The notes under the pieces were generated by a model. The model was given only the letters and a program-made list of their open reading frames with translations, was not told where the DNA came from and did not search any database. Position numbers and translations under genes: made by a program. A stretch of 43,994 bases of DNA from Desulfovulcanus ferrireducens (GTDB taxonomy: Bacteria; Desulfobacterota; Desulfovibrionia; Desulfovibrionales; Desulfonatronovibrionaceae). Shown here piece after piece: positions 1-8,529 of this stretch (within the stretch, counting starts at the first letter, position 1; each line of letters begins with the position of its first letter). Location: the NCBI RefSeq assembly GCF_018704065.1, contig NZ_JAGUQP010000024.1:1-43994 (forward strand). Direction: 5' to 3'.

Positions 1-259
1 GCCCTCGCAATGACAATCTCGCTCCTGTCATTGCGAGTGGAACAAAGTGTAGCGAAGCAATCTCAAAGTTTGAACTGGAAAAAAATCGCTCATAAATTTT
101 AGATAGTTATGGTCAGTATCGCAAAATATTCAGCCCATTCATCCCGATGCTCTGTTTTCCGCAAGCTTGCACTAAGATGGGTTACCCAAACCATTGATAA
201 TGCATTTCAGAGACCAAGACTTTCAATCAGAGGCTAAAATGGGGTTGGGCCACAGGCTC
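1..259 (-). repeat. Foldback intergenic repeat, copy A (cut by window edge)
   Basis: This copy belongs to the foldback family that recurs at about 14.0, 18.2, 23.5, 32.9, 36.4 and 39.3 kb. The first ~110 bases are the inner module, with CATTGCGAG and GCGAAGCAATCTC words. The rest is one outer arm with the shared words GATGCTCTG, CGCAAGCTTGC and GGGCCACAGGCTC. It runs opposite to copies B and C. The other half lies outside the window. Bases 260-414 hold no gene that I can see, only the AT-rich upstream region of the lipoprotein gene. Confidence 0.85.
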
Positions 260-414
260 AAAATACGAACTAGATACGCATGCAAAAATAAAGTCCTCTT
301 TCAGAAACTGTCGAAATTTATTTATCGAATTTCAAAATTTCGCCGGTCGCCAAACAAGTCTTAAAAATTAGCGGACCAATTATTTGCATACTCATTTATT
401 CAAAGGAGACTAAA

Positions 415-1188
415 ATGCCTAAGCTTCTAATCTATACTTTAATCCTTTCTTTTTCACTTGTTGGTTGTGCAGGTAAATGGCCCAAAAGTAAGGAATGGCG
501 CCTGCAGACTCTAGAGGAAAATTTTTTGGAGCTAAAAAACAACCAGAAAAATACCCAAACCAAACTGGTTCAACTAGAAAAAAGGCTTTCTGACGTGGAA
601 AATAACCTGGTAGAGATAAAGCAGAAACAGGATAAAAGCCAAATCCAGCAGACAGAAATTCAGGAGAAAAATGCTGAACAGCCAAGTCAACAGGATATTA
701 TTCCTGAGTCTCAAAATAAAAGCGATCCTCAGGTCGAAGACGAAGTGTCCAAAGAAAAACAAGTGACAAAAAAAATCAATTCTGTGCCAGAGAAGCAGGA
801 ACATAAAAATGATGAACAGGCATTATACAAAAGGGCCCTTGAGCTAGTCTGGCAAAATAAACCAGAACAGGCTCGGAAACTTTTACTAGATTTTAAAAAT
901 AAATATCCCCACAGTGAGCTCATGCCCAATGTCCTATACTGGATTGGCGAAACTTATTATTCCCAGGATCAATTTGCCAAGTCTATTTTGAACTTCAAAC
1001 AAGTTATGCAAACTTTCCCCAAACACCCAAAAGCTGTCCATGCCCTGTTGAAAATTGCCTATGCCTATGAAAACCTAAACGATAAAAGTAATGCCTTATT
1101 TTACCTCAAAGTACTTGTTCAAGATTACCCTAACTCTGACGTAACAGCCAGAGCCAGAAAGAAGATTAAAGAAATCAGCGGCAAATAA
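415..1188 (+). CDS. CpoB/YbgF-like TPR lipoprotein
   Basis: This is a 257-residue envelope lipoprotein. An N-terminal hydrophobic segment ends in a lipobox, LVGC, with the lipidated cysteine at residue 18. A charged Gln/Lys/Glu-rich coiled coil follows at about 30-75, then a low-complexity linker. The C-terminal third (about 135-255) has three tetratricopeptide-like repeats with the NKYPHSE / TFPKHPK / DYPNSDV spacing typical of YbgF (CpoB). Those proteins coordinate outer-membrane constriction and peptidoglycan synthesis with Tol-Pal. No tol or pal gene is nearby, so the specific role is inferred from the family. The start is supported by an AAGGAG site 8 bases upstream. A paralogue of the same design lies at 8530-9420. 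Confidence 0.85.
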   Translation: MPKLLIYTLILSFSLVGCAGKWPKSKEWRLQTLEENFLELKNNQKNTQTKLVQLEKRLSDVENNLVEIKQKQDKSQIQQTEIQEKNAEQPSQQDIIPESQNKSDPQVEDEVSKEKQVTKKINSVPEKQEHKNDEQALYKRALELVWQNKPEQARKLLLDFKNKYPHSELMPNVLYWIGETYYSQDQFAKSILNFKQVMQTFPKHPKAVHALLKIAYAYENLNDKSNALFYLKVLVQDYPNSDVTARARKKIKEISGK

Positions 1189-1262
1189 GGGAGTGAGTGG
1201 ACTGTTGTGATCTTTATTTCTCCACCCATTTACCCGTTTGCACATATACCCATTTACCCATT

Positions 1263-2390
1263 ATGAAAAAATACTCCCGAATTGAGGAAATAAGGGCCTG
1301 CCTTGCCATGTACCACATCAAGGGACTGGGGCCAAGAACCTGGAAAAGGTTAGCCAGCCATTTTGGGTCACCTGCCAGAGCCTTGAATAATTATGAACAG
1401 TGGTTAGACTTAGGCCTGGCCAGAGGTTCCGTGATCAAGGCAGTCAAAGATAAACAATGGGAGGAAAAGGTTGAACAGGATCTGAAAAGAATCGCTAGAA
1501 AGAATTATGGGATTGTTATCTGGACAGACGATGATTATCCCTATCTTTTAAGACAGATCCCCGATCCCCCTTTTCTGCTTTATTTTTTAGGCGATAAAAA
1601 ACTATTAAATGGCGCATGTCTGGCAGTAGTTGGATCGCGCAAGTGTTCCAGGTATGGGCAGGATATGGCCGGAGAAATTTGCTCAGAGCTTTCGGCAAAA
1701 GGAGTGACCATAGTATCCGGCCTGGCGCAGGGCATTGATAGTAAAGCTCACCTGGCCGCTCTGGATGGAAAGGGTAGTTCTGTTGCTGTTTTGGGCACAG
1801 GCATTGACATTATTTATCCGGCTACGAATAAAACCTTATGGCACAAGCTGACCCAGACAGGACTGATTGTAACAGAATTTGCTCCCGGCACTAAACCTGA
1901 GTCCCCTAATTTTCCTCATCGAAACCGCATAATCAGCGGCCTGTCTCTAGGAGTGTTGGTAGTCCAGGGCGCGCAAAAAAGTGGCACCATGATTACGGCC
2001 ATGCTTGCACTGGAGCAGAACCGGTTGGTGTTTGCTGTCCCCGGGGCAGTAAATATGGCCAACTTTGATGGATGCAATTATCTTATTCAACAGGGTGCTT
2101 TTTTGGTGCAAACAGCAGTAGATATCCTGCGCGAACTAAAGCCCATGCTCGGCAAACAGCATGCTTTCCCGGCAACAGAAGAAAAGGACACTGTACCACT
2201 TAATGAGGAACTTGATTTAAGTAGAGATGAAAAAAAGGTGCTTGAAACTCTGGCTAAAGAGATTAAAATGCATATTGATCACCTGGCACACGAATTAGAT
2301 TGGCCCAGCTTTAAGGTTAGTCAGATACTCATCGACCTGGAGATAAAGGGGGCTGTCAAGCGACTGCCCGGAATGCACTATAGTGTTTAA
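1263..2390 (+). CDS. dprA: DNA-processing protein DprA
   Basis: DprA (Smf) loads RecA onto incoming single-stranded DNA during transformation. From the ATG at 1263 the protein has 375 residues. It has an N-terminal helix-hairpin-helix-like segment (IKGLGPRTWKRL). The Rossmann core follows with the hallmark strings VVGSRKCSRYG, VSGLAQGIDSKAH, VLGTGIDIIYP, FPHRNRIISGLS and SGTMITAMLALEQNR. A C-terminal winged-helix segment runs from about residue 320. A GTG at 1197 behind AAGGGAG would add 22 residues. That stretch lies in a low-complexity ACCCATTT word repeat and does not look coding, so I prefer 1263 although its ribosome site is weak. Function is certain; the start is uncertain. Confidence 0.93.
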   Translation: MKKYSRIEEIRACLAMYHIKGLGPRTWKRLASHFGSPARALNNYEQWLDLGLARGSVIKAVKDKQWEEKVEQDLKRIARKNYGIVIWTDDDYPYLLRQIPDPPFLLYFLGDKKLLNGACLAVVGSRKCSRYGQDMAGEICSELSAKGVTIVSGLAQGIDSKAHLAALDGKGSSVAVLGTGIDIIYPATNKTLWHKLTQTGLIVTEFAPGTKPESPNFPHRNRIISGLSLGVLVVQGAQKSGTMITAMLALEQNRLVFAVPGAVNMANFDGCNYLIQQGAFLVQTAVDILRELKPMLGKQHAFPATEEKDTVPLNEELDLSRDEKKVLETLAKEIKMHIDHLAHELDWPSFKVSQILIDLEIKGAVKRLPGMHYSV

Positions 2391-2515
2391 AGAGGAGTAG
2401 AGTTAAGTGGGTGTTGCAATTCATTTGTTTACTCTATAACCATGATGACCGTGACATTCACCCCACCGCTCAGCCATTACTCTAAAACTTCAAATTTATA
2501 TCCGAGGTTTCTGGC

Positions 2516-2860
2516 ATGCAAAAGATCCCTTTAAACCTTGCCCAGCCAGGCATGGTCTTGGAAAAACCAGTGCTAAGAGACAATGGCCTGGTCCTGGTGG
2601 CCGAGGGCACTGAGCTCAGCGAACCACTGATCAGTCGTCTGGAGAATATGGGAGTAAAGAATATCATTGTTCAAGGCGAGCCATTAGAATTGGAAGGGAT
2701 GGCTGGAACCACTTCTTATGCCCAACGCATTGAACGTTTGGACCACCTTTTTCGTAAGTTTAAAGATGACCCCTGGATGAATCAGGTCAAAGCTTTTCTA
2801 AAAGCCTATTATGAACAAAAGGCTGCTGAGCAAATCCAACCTCAAAAGCAAAACGATTAG
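2516..2860 (+). CDS. Conserved small protein paired with an HDOD gene
   Basis: This 114-residue soluble protein has no enzyme motif that I recognise. Its first ~65 residues resemble the short beta-rich segment often found ahead of HD-GYP domains: a GMVL..PV turn, a G.VLVAEGTEL stretch and a final MGVKNIIVQG. The C-terminal half is helical and charged. It ends 3 bases before the HDOD gene, so the two are surely co-transcribed and may form a signalling unit. Exact function is unknown. The resemblance to the HD-GYP-associated segment is by eye only. Confidence 0.75.
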   Translation: MQKIPLNLAQPGMVLEKPVLRDNGLVLVAEGTELSEPLISRLENMGVKNIIVQGEPLELEGMAGTTSYAQRIERLDHLFRKFKDDPWMNQVKAFLKAYYEQKAAEQIQPQKQND

Positions 2861-2863
2861 ATT

Positions 2864-3703
2864 ATGCAAGACTTAAGAGTAGAACGTAAAGGAAGACTCC
2901 TGGCCGTTAAGGACCTGCCCACTTTGCCCACGGTTTTGGATGAGGTGAGCAAGCTGGTTCAGGATCCCGCCTCCTCCACAGAACAGATAGCCAAGGTTAT
3001 TTCCAAAGACCAGGTACTATCGGCCAAGGTACTCAAGATGGTGAATTCACCCATCTATGGATTCCCCAGACGAATCAGCACAATCCAGCATGCCTTGGTT
3101 TTGCTGGGATTTAATGTCATTAAAGGTCTCATTATCAGCACTTCTGTCTTTGATATCATGGCCAAGAACATGATCGGCCTGTGGGAACATAGCTTGGGGT
3201 GTGCTCTGGCCTGCTCTAGTATAGCTAAGATTGCCGGATTAAAGGATCCTGAGGAATATTCGGTAGCAGGGCTGTTGCATGATTTGGGTAAAGTAGTGGC
3301 TACAGTACAACTGCCGGAACTGAAAGAAGAAATAGATGTTTTGCTCAAAGAAAAAGAATTGACCTATATCGAAGCCGAAGTTGAAGTTATGGGCTTTGGA
3401 CATGACAGGGTTAATGCCTGGCTATCAGACCACTGGCACCTCCCCCTGCGATTACGCGAAGCACTGGCCTGGCACCATCGTCCTAAATCCGCCCAACATT
3501 ATCCGGATATGGCCGCCGTTGTCCATATAGGCGACTTTCTCACTCGGGCTTTTGAAGTAGGCTCAGGCGGGGATGATCATATCAGCTACTTAAAACCTGA
3601 AGCATTAGAGATATTAAATCTTAAGCTAACCGATCTGGAAAAGGTACTCGATGACCTGGGGCAGGAGTTTGTTGAGCTTTCCGATTTTAGACCGGAAGAT
3701 TAG
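2864..3703 (+). CDS. HDOD domain signalling protein
   Basis: This is a 279-residue cytoplasmic protein made almost wholly of an HDOD domain (about 12-210). Visible landmarks are LPTLPTVLDEVSKLV, the VLKMVNSPIYG motif after the first helices, ISTIQHALVLLG, and an intact H-D pair in LLHDLGKVV. The WHHRP segment near residue 205 is also typical. HDOD proteins are linked to chemotaxis, motility and c-di-GMP circuits, and catalytic activity is generally doubtful. It lies between a small partner gene and a REC-GGDEF gene, which fits a signalling operon. No clear Shine-Dalgarno sequence precedes it; tight spacing suggests coupling to the upstream gene. Confidence 0.88.
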   Translation: MQDLRVERKGRLLAVKDLPTLPTVLDEVSKLVQDPASSTEQIAKVISKDQVLSAKVLKMVNSPIYGFPRRISTIQHALVLLGFNVIKGLIISTSVFDIMAKNMIGLWEHSLGCALACSSIAKIAGLKDPEEYSVAGLLHDLGKVVATVQLPELKEEIDVLLKEKELTYIEAEVEVMGFGHDRVNAWLSDHWHLPLRLREALAWHHRPKSAQHYPDMAAVVHIGDFLTRAFEVGSGGDDHISYLKPEALEILNLKLTDLEKVLDDLGQEFVELSDFRPED

Positions 3704-3737
3704 AGGTTTGAATAATTGTTCGAGAAGCTAGGGAACT

Positions 3738-4661
3738 ATGAAACACTTTTTTTTAGTTTCATCAGATGCAGAACTTTTTAAACTCTTTAAAGAGATCTGT
3801 CCCCAGGTGCAGTGGTCTGTTTTTGAACGCGGGGCCGGGGCCATTGAGTACCTATTCAATGATCCCCCTGAGCTCTTGATAGTGGATAATGATCTGGATG
3901 ATATAAGTGGTCTGGAACTGATCAGACTTTTTAAGAGCGAAAATGTCTATCGCCAGGTCCCGGTAGTCCTTTGTCTAAAAAAGGAGGCGCTGAGACAAAA
4001 TCTGGATTTCTCAATGATAGAAGTGGATGATTTCCTGGTCAAGCCGCTGGACAAAGAATTGACTGCTGCCAGGTTAAAGCTGACCTTGGCCCGGGCTGGA
4101 CGGGCACTTGATGCCAACCCATTAACCAAGTTGCCAGGCAACACCTCCATTATCCATAAAATCCAGGAACTCATAGTTCGTAAACAGGAATTTGCTTTGG
4201 CTTATGCTGATTTGGACCATTTTAAATCCTTTAATGATAAATATGGTTTTTCTCGTGGAGACGAAGTACTGATGATGACCGCACGGGTTATTGTGAACAC
4301 CATTCGAGCATTTGCCGGAATGGATTCCTTTGTCGGCCATATAGGTGGGGACGATTTTGTATTTATTGTGCCACCGGATAAAGTAGAGACTGTTTGTAAG
4401 ATGATTATCCAAAGCTTTGATAGCATTGTGCCGAACTTCTACGACCAGGAAGACAGGACCCAGGGGTTTATTCGCTCGACAGACCGCCAGGGTAAAATCC
4501 AGACATTTCCCATCATGGCCTTGTCCATAGCAGTAGTCTTTAACTTAAAGGGAGAACTGAGTCACTATGGCCAAGCTTCACAAATTGCCATGAACCTAAA
4601 AAAATTAGCAAAGAAAAACCCAAAAAGCTGTTATGTCCTGGACCGACGAAAATCTTCCTGA
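3738..4661 (+). CDS. Response regulator with GGDEF domain
   Basis: This 307-residue protein combines an N-terminal receiver domain (about 1-120; candidate phospho-acceptor Asp50 in IVDND, conserved Lys in FLVKP) with a diguanylate cyclase-type domain (about 125-300). The active-site loop reads GGDDF at residues 203-207, and the substrate helix DLDHFKSFNDKYG is present, so c-di-GMP synthesis is plausible. The RxxD inhibitory site expected just before the loop is not visible. The usual Thr/Ser after the third receiver strand is replaced (VVLCLKK), so phosphorylation-dependent switching may be altered. The 3' end overlaps the Xer gene by 29 bases. AGGGA precedes the start. Confidence 0.87.
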   Translation: MKHFFLVSSDAELFKLFKEICPQVQWSVFERGAGAIEYLFNDPPELLIVDNDLDDISGLELIRLFKSENVYRQVPVVLCLKKEALRQNLDFSMIEVDDFLVKPLDKELTAARLKLTLARAGRALDANPLTKLPGNTSIIHKIQELIVRKQEFALAYADLDHFKSFNDKYGFSRGDEVLMMTARVIVNTIRAFAGMDSFVGHIGGDDFVFIVPPDKVETVCKMIIQSFDSIVPNFYDQEDRTQGFIRSTDRQGKIQTFPIMALSIAVVFNLKGELSHYGQASQIAMNLKKLAKKNPKSCYVLDRRKSS

Positions 4662-5556
4662 GACAATCCAAATTTTTTTGGCCTATCTGGATGTGGAGAA
4701 AGGCTATTCAAAGGCCACTTTGAGCTCCTATGCTTTAGACCTGGCTCAGTGGGAAAACTTTTTAAAGACCAGGAACAAGTCCAATGAACAACCAGATCAA
4801 ATAAACCGCGTTGACATTCATGCTTTTCTGGCCGAACTACACCGTCAAAGACTTGCTAAGTCCAGCATCGCCCGCAAACTCTCTTCTTTACGCAGTTTTT
4901 TTCGTTTTCTCCTCAAAAAAAAATATACTCAGCAAAACCCTTGCCAGGGGTTAAAAAACCCCAAACAAGATAAGCCCCAGCCCAAGACTTTGAATGTGGA
5001 CCAGGCACTCAGTTTGATGCAGGCAGTGATTGACCCCACCCCTAAAGGTTTACGCGACCTGGCTCTGGCTGAACTACTTTATGGGTCAGGCTTGCGTATA
5101 AGTGAAGCCCTTGGGCTTGATCTGGAAGATATTGATCTGAGGCAAAAAATTATTCGTGTCCGGGGCAAGGGAGGTAAGGAAAGACTTGCTCCCATCACAG
5201 ATGCAGGCCGGGATAGAGTCAAAGCCTATCTTGAGCAAAGAAGCGCTTTTAATCCTCACCCGCAGGAGCAGGCCCTGTTTTTGGGTCTTCGGGGCAGGCG
5301 GCTGCAACGCAGAGAAGCAAATAGAATTCTGGCCCGTCTAAGCAAGCTTGCAGGTCTTCCCCAGGAGATCAGTCCACATACCTTGCGACACAGTTTCGCC
5401 ACCCATTTGCTCCAATCCGGTGCAGACTTAAGGAGTGTTCAGGAACTTTTGGGGCATAGTCGCATCAGCACTACCCAGCGCTACACCCATTTGAATATGG
5501 AGACAGTGATGAGAATCTACGATCAAGCCCATCCGCGCGCTCGGGAAGAAGATTGA
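4633..5556 (+). CDS. Tyrosine recombinase XerC/XerD family
   Basis: This is a 307-residue site-specific recombinase of the Xer family, which resolves chromosome dimers at dif. The N-terminal SAM-like core-binding domain covers about 9-97 (LDVEKGYSKATLSSYALDL) and the catalytic domain about 110-295. All catalytic residues are visible: Arg155 in GSGLRISEAL, Lys179 in RGKGGKER, His249 and Arg252 in HTLRH, His275 in LLGHSRI, and the nucleophile Tyr284 in RYTHL. Length and motifs fit a housekeeping Xer rather than a phage integrase, and no att-like site was recognised next to it. I cannot decide between XerC and XerD. The start lies inside the upstream gene, which suggests translational coupling. 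Confidence 0.93.
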   Translation: MSWTDENLPETIQIFLAYLDVEKGYSKATLSSYALDLAQWENFLKTRNKSNEQPDQINRVDIHAFLAELHRQRLAKSSIARKLSSLRSFFRFLLKKKYTQQNPCQGLKNPKQDKPQPKTLNVDQALSLMQAVIDPTPKGLRDLALAELLYGSGLRISEALGLDLEDIDLRQKIIRVRGKGGKERLAPITDAGRDRVKAYLEQRSAFNPHPQEQALFLGLRGRRLQRREANRILARLSKLAGLPQEISPHTLRHSFATHLLQSGADLRSVQELLGHSRISTTQRYTHLNMETVMRIYDQAHPRAREED

Positions 5557-5653
5557 GAAGTTGGGAGAACAAAAAAAGACTTATTCCAGCCGGCGCAACC
5601 TATCTTCCCATCTTCCCATCTTCCTAGCTTCCTATCTTCCTCTTCAAGCCTGG
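5557..5653 (+). repeat. C/T-rich short-word repeat between convergent genes
   Basis: The gap between the convergent Xer and cheZ genes holds several copies of the word ATCTTCCC at 5601-5645. A G/A-rich segment (GAAGTTGGGAGAAC at about 5556-5569) is roughly complementary to it, so the region can fold back. The same word appears between the convergent genes at 25.98-26.05 kb. A termination role is inference. Confidence 0.5.
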
Positions 5654-6394
5654 CTAAAGCCCTAATTGAGCCAGAAGCTCATCCACATCCGCCTGGCTAA
5701 CACCTGCTTGTGGGCCTTTGAGTTCCGATACCGTCTTTTCTGTTTCTGCTTTGATAGTTTCAAAATCTTTATCAGGCTCTTTTTCCTTGGTTTTTATGGA
5801 CAGTCCCGCGGTTAGATATAGTTTGAGTACATGTTCCTCAATTTTACGCAAAGAAGAAATAATTTTTTTAATCCTCTGACCGGTTAAATCCTGAAAACTT
5901 AAAGAGGTCATTATTTTCAGGAGATCCTTATTTAACTCATTGTTTTTGGCTATAAGCCAGTCAATGACCTGGGTAGCATCATGTTTTTCTTTTTTGATCT
6001 TTTCCAGAACAGTAATAATATGCGTGCTTTGTTCCAGATGTTTTTCCACAATGGCCATGATCTCTACAGTGGCCTTCTCCGTTGTCTTTAGAACGGCATC
6101 CAGCTGGTCAGATGTTTCGTGAAAAATCTCTTCGGCTTCTTCTTTAGTTAACTCAGGCAGTTCTACGCCCATCTGTTCTGTCTGCGTGATCTCGCGATAA
6201 ATTATCCCCAATCCCTCACGCAGTTCATCGCTTAACTTACGATAAAATTCGCTATCCAACAACGCTTTTGACAGCGCTTCCGCAAGACCTTCTTCCAATA
6301 CTCTGGCAACAGTATCTGAAACAGCTTCTTTGATAAACTTTTCTGTCTGATCAGTAATATTCGGCATAAGTTCTTGTGTAACATCCTTGGTCAA
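5654..6394 (-). CDS. cheZ: CheZ-family chemotaxis phosphatase
   Basis: CheZ removes the phosphate from CheY-P and so resets flagellar motor switching. The 246-residue protein is almost all helix. The catalytic segment SFQDLTGQRIKK is intact, with Asp169 and Gln173 in the positions of the E. coli catalytic pair (Asp143/Gln147). A Lys/Glu/Thr-rich linker leads to a C-terminal amphipathic peptide, ADVDELLAQLGL, which matches the CheY-tethering tail. The start codon is TTG at 6394, supported by AGGAGG seven bases upstream and by no better alternative. It is the last gene of a probable operon with the ATPase-like and PilZ genes upstream. Confidence 0.9.
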   Translation of the reverse strand: MTKDVTQELMPNITDQTEKFIKEAVSDTVARVLEEGLAEALSKALLDSEFYRKLSDELREGLGIIYREITQTEQMGVELPELTKEEAEEIFHETSDQLDAVLKTTEKATVEIMAIVEKHLEQSTHIITVLEKIKKEKHDATQVIDWLIAKNNELNKDLLKIMTSLSFQDLTGQRIKKIISSLRKIEEHVLKLYLTAGLSIKTKEKEPDKDFETIKAETEKTVSELKGPQAGVSQADVDELLAQLGL

Positions 6395-6429
6395 GCCAAA
6401 ACCTCCTGAAATTCGTAACTTGCTAACTC

Positions 6430-7161
6430 TTATTTTAAAAGTGATTTTCTGTCAGGAATTTTAAGAGAAAAGACAGTATCTCCATTCTCACCGGTTAAAG
6501 AGGCTGTCCAATTAAGTCTTGAACATAAAAATTTTATTAAAGTAAGCCCCAAGCCCAGATGACCTGGCTTTGTTGTTTGCCAGGGCTGCCATGGATCTTG
6601 AACAGAAAGCTTTGTCCTGGAGATAATTTTAAATTCCACCCCATTTCCATAGGGCAAGACCATAATAACTAAATCATGTTCACTCTCCGGATCTTTTTGC
6701 TTATAAGCCTCAACGGCATTGGCCAAGGCATGTTCAATACAAAAGGTTAAAGCAAAGGCAGGACACTCAATAACAGGAATATTCTGAGCCAGATTGAACT
6801 GACATTTGACCTTGTGCTTGAAGAACAAGTCATTCTGCCAAAAAGCTTCAAGCCAATGCAAAAAATCATTAGGGCTGGCCTCGACTTGATCTTGTTGCAA
6901 ATAAAATGCCCGTTGAGAATTCAAGTCCAACGCCTGCAATAACTTTTTGCTCCCCTGATTCAGGTAACCAAGTCTTTTGCTCTGATCTTTTAAAGTTGTA
7001 AGAGGGTTCTTAGTCAAAACAGAATTAAGCAGAGCAAGCTGCATATCCAAAATATGCGCAACATTATTCAGATTATGCATCAAGCCGTAAAGTTTTCCTC
7101 CGCAACTGGCATCCAAATAGTATTGGACAAATGCCAATTGTTGCTCTGGGCTAAAGTTCAT
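6430..7161 (-). CDS. Histidine-kinase-like ATPase, atypical
   Basis: This is a 243-residue soluble protein laid out like a histidine kinase core. A helical part contains MHNLNN, recalling the H-box H..xN pattern. A GHKL-type ATPase part follows with an N-box-like EHALANAVEAY and a final GHLGLGLTLIKFL. The DxGxG segment that normally contacts ATP is not recognisable (ISRTKLSVQDPW instead), so activity is uncertain. There is no sensor or membrane segment. The ATG at 7161 has GAGAGAGG just upstream and overlaps the PilZ gene by 11 bases. An upstream in-frame start is possible, but the extension reads poorly. The position between PilZ and cheZ suggests a role in motility signalling. Confidence 0.72.
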   Translation of the reverse strand: MNFSPEQQLAFVQYYLDASCGGKLYGLMHNLNNVAHILDMQLALLNSVLTKNPLTTLKDQSKRLGYLNQGSKKLLQALDLNSQRAFYLQQDQVEASPNDFLHWLEAFWQNDLFFKHKVKCQFNLAQNIPVIECPAFALTFCIEHALANAVEAYKQKDPESEHDLVIMVLPYGNGVEFKIISRTKLSVQDPWQPWQTTKPGHLGLGLTLIKFLCSRLNWTASLTGENGDTVFSLKIPDRKSLLK

Positions 7162-7684
7162 TTTTCCTCTCTCTAATTTGCTCCCTTTGTTCCTGAAAAA
7201 CAAATTGAACAATATGTTCCCGATCAATATCTCGGATGTTGGTAAATTGTACTACCCAAACAGGCACATTATGCAGACTTTCCTGACGATGAATAAGGCC
7301 AACTACCCCCACAATCTTCAAGGGAAATTGGGAAAGAACAAGGGCCATTTCTATGGCATCACCCTTCTTAAACTCTGTTTTGGAAACAAATTTAAGCCCT
7401 GCACCGCTAATCTCAACTACTTCTGCACTAATTGGGAAGTCTTCCTGGATAGTATCCTGTTTTAACAGGCTTAAGATCATATCCAGCTTGGCATCCATGT
7501 TTTGCAAAAATGTGATTAACTCGCGGGGAATGTGGGAACCATGTAGATTTTTGATTACAGAGCTGTCTGCATCACAACCAAGACAGGCAGAAAAAAGAGG
7601 TCTGGTATCGGGGGAAGGTAGCTTACGAACATAAGCCTTGAGCCTGGTGGAGGTTCGCGAATAGGAGCGTTTTTGCTTGATCAT
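7151..7684 (-). CDS. PilZ-domain-like protein
   Basis: This 177-residue soluble protein has an N-terminal Arg-rich stretch (RSYSRTSTR), a helical middle (ELITFLQNMDAKLDMILSLLKQ) and a C-terminal beta-barrel-like part. There EVVEISGAGLKF takes the place of the PilZ (D/N)xSxxG motif, followed by KKGDAIEMALVL. PilZ domains bind c-di-GMP through an RxxxR and this motif. Here the Asp/Asn is Glu and the arginines are distant, so binding is plausible but not shown. It is first in the PilZ, ATPase-like and cheZ operon. A GGGGAAG site precedes the ATG. Several diguanylate cyclases are encoded nearby. Confidence 0.7.
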   Translation of the reverse strand: MIKQKRSYSRTSTRLKAYVRKLPSPDTRPLFSACLGCDADSSVIKNLHGSHIPRELITFLQNMDAKLDMILSLLKQDTIQEDFPISAEVVEISGAGLKFVSKTEFKKGDAIEMALVLSQFPLKIVGVVGLIHRQESLHNVPVWVVQFTNIRDIDREHIVQFVFQEQREQIRERKNEL

Positions 7685-8011
7685 CTTTCTTCCCCATTAA
7701 ATAGAGCTTAAAAATTAAAACAAAATCTTAGGGCGAATAGGACAGTACCTTCGCTCAAATAATCTCTCGCAACTTTCTCATAGTATACTCTCTGGCATCA
7801 TCGAGCAGATGCGGGACTAGCAAGCATGAGATATTTACCGATAAAGAAGAAAGTCCGTGGGCAAGCAGAGCAAAAGTTTACTCATTGGTATATTTTAGAA
7901 ATTCATTTATTTCACCACCTGCTCATGTGTAAATCATTAACGGGACAGACTAGTAACTCTCTTTTAGCATAAAAAAAAATATTTGCAAATCTTTCAAAAG
8001 TGGATTTGCGT
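7685..8011. other. Intergenic region, no gene seen
   Basis: About 330 bases lie between the NIL-ferredoxin stop and the PilZ start, both on the minus strand. I see AT-rich sequence with no RBS-preceded reading frame and no strong hairpin. It presumably carries the promoter of the PilZ operon. A short GAAAGTCCG string (7849-7857) recalls RNase P RNA, but nothing around it supports that. Confidence 0.5.
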
Positions 8012-8443
8012 TTAAAAGTCTCCGTTGATCTCTACATGCATTGCTTTGACAGGGCAGACACGAGTACATTGACTACAGGCAGTACATCTGGAAGATTCAA
8101 AAATCACAAGCCTTGTTTCCAAATCAAGGCGCAAGGCATTAGCTATACACAAAGAAGTGCATAACCCGCAGTGTAAGCATGATTCTTCATCGCGTGAAAT
8201 ACTTTGGGCTACTTCCTGGACGGACACACCATGTTCCTGCAAATAGGAAATGCCCTTTCTATAATCCTCCTCAGTGCCGGAAAGTTCTAAAATCATGTGG
8301 CCTTCTTCCTTGGGATCGATCCTGGCCTTTAAGATATTAAAGGTCAAATCAAACTTTTTAGCCAAATTATACATCATAGGACTACGAGAAGTCTCCGGCG
8401 AAAAATGTAAGGAAATTATTTTGGAATATTTTTTTTGTTGCAT
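8012..8443 (-). CDS. NIL-domain ferredoxin, two [4Fe-4S] clusters
   Basis: This 143-residue protein has an N-terminal NIL domain (about 5-80), the small ligand-binding fold first seen at the end of MetN-type ABC ATPases. A bacterial-type dicluster ferredoxin follows. The two cluster motifs are CLHCGLCTSLC and CTACSQCTRVCP. The usual proline after the first motif is Ile. Such proteins are common in anaerobes and have been linked to sulfur transfer in methionine or homocysteine synthesis. Which partner it has here cannot be told. It is a single gene behind the second CpoB-like gene, with GGGAG before its start. Confidence 0.88.
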   Translation of the reverse strand: MQQKKYSKIISLHFSPETSRSPMMYNLAKKFDLTFNILKARIDPKEEGHMILELSGTEEDYRKGISYLQEHGVSVQEVAQSISRDEESCLHCGLCTSLCIANALRLDLETRLVIFESSRCTACSQCTRVCPVKAMHVEINGDF

Positions 8444-8529
8444 CTTAACTCCCTAATAAAAGAAGCAAAAAGGCCTTAAAAGTTTTGTTTAACCTCTTAG
8501 CCTCTTAAACCTTTTAATCTGAAACAGAT

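Noticed and set aside
1197-1262. 22-residue N-terminal extension of DprA from a GTG
   Set aside because: The segment is an ACCCATTT word repeat and its translation does not resemble DprA. The GTG has a fair ribosome site, so it is not fully excluded.
7849-7857. RNase P RNA-like GAAAGTCCG
   Set aside because: The region is too short and lacks the other conserved segments and pairings of RNase P RNA.
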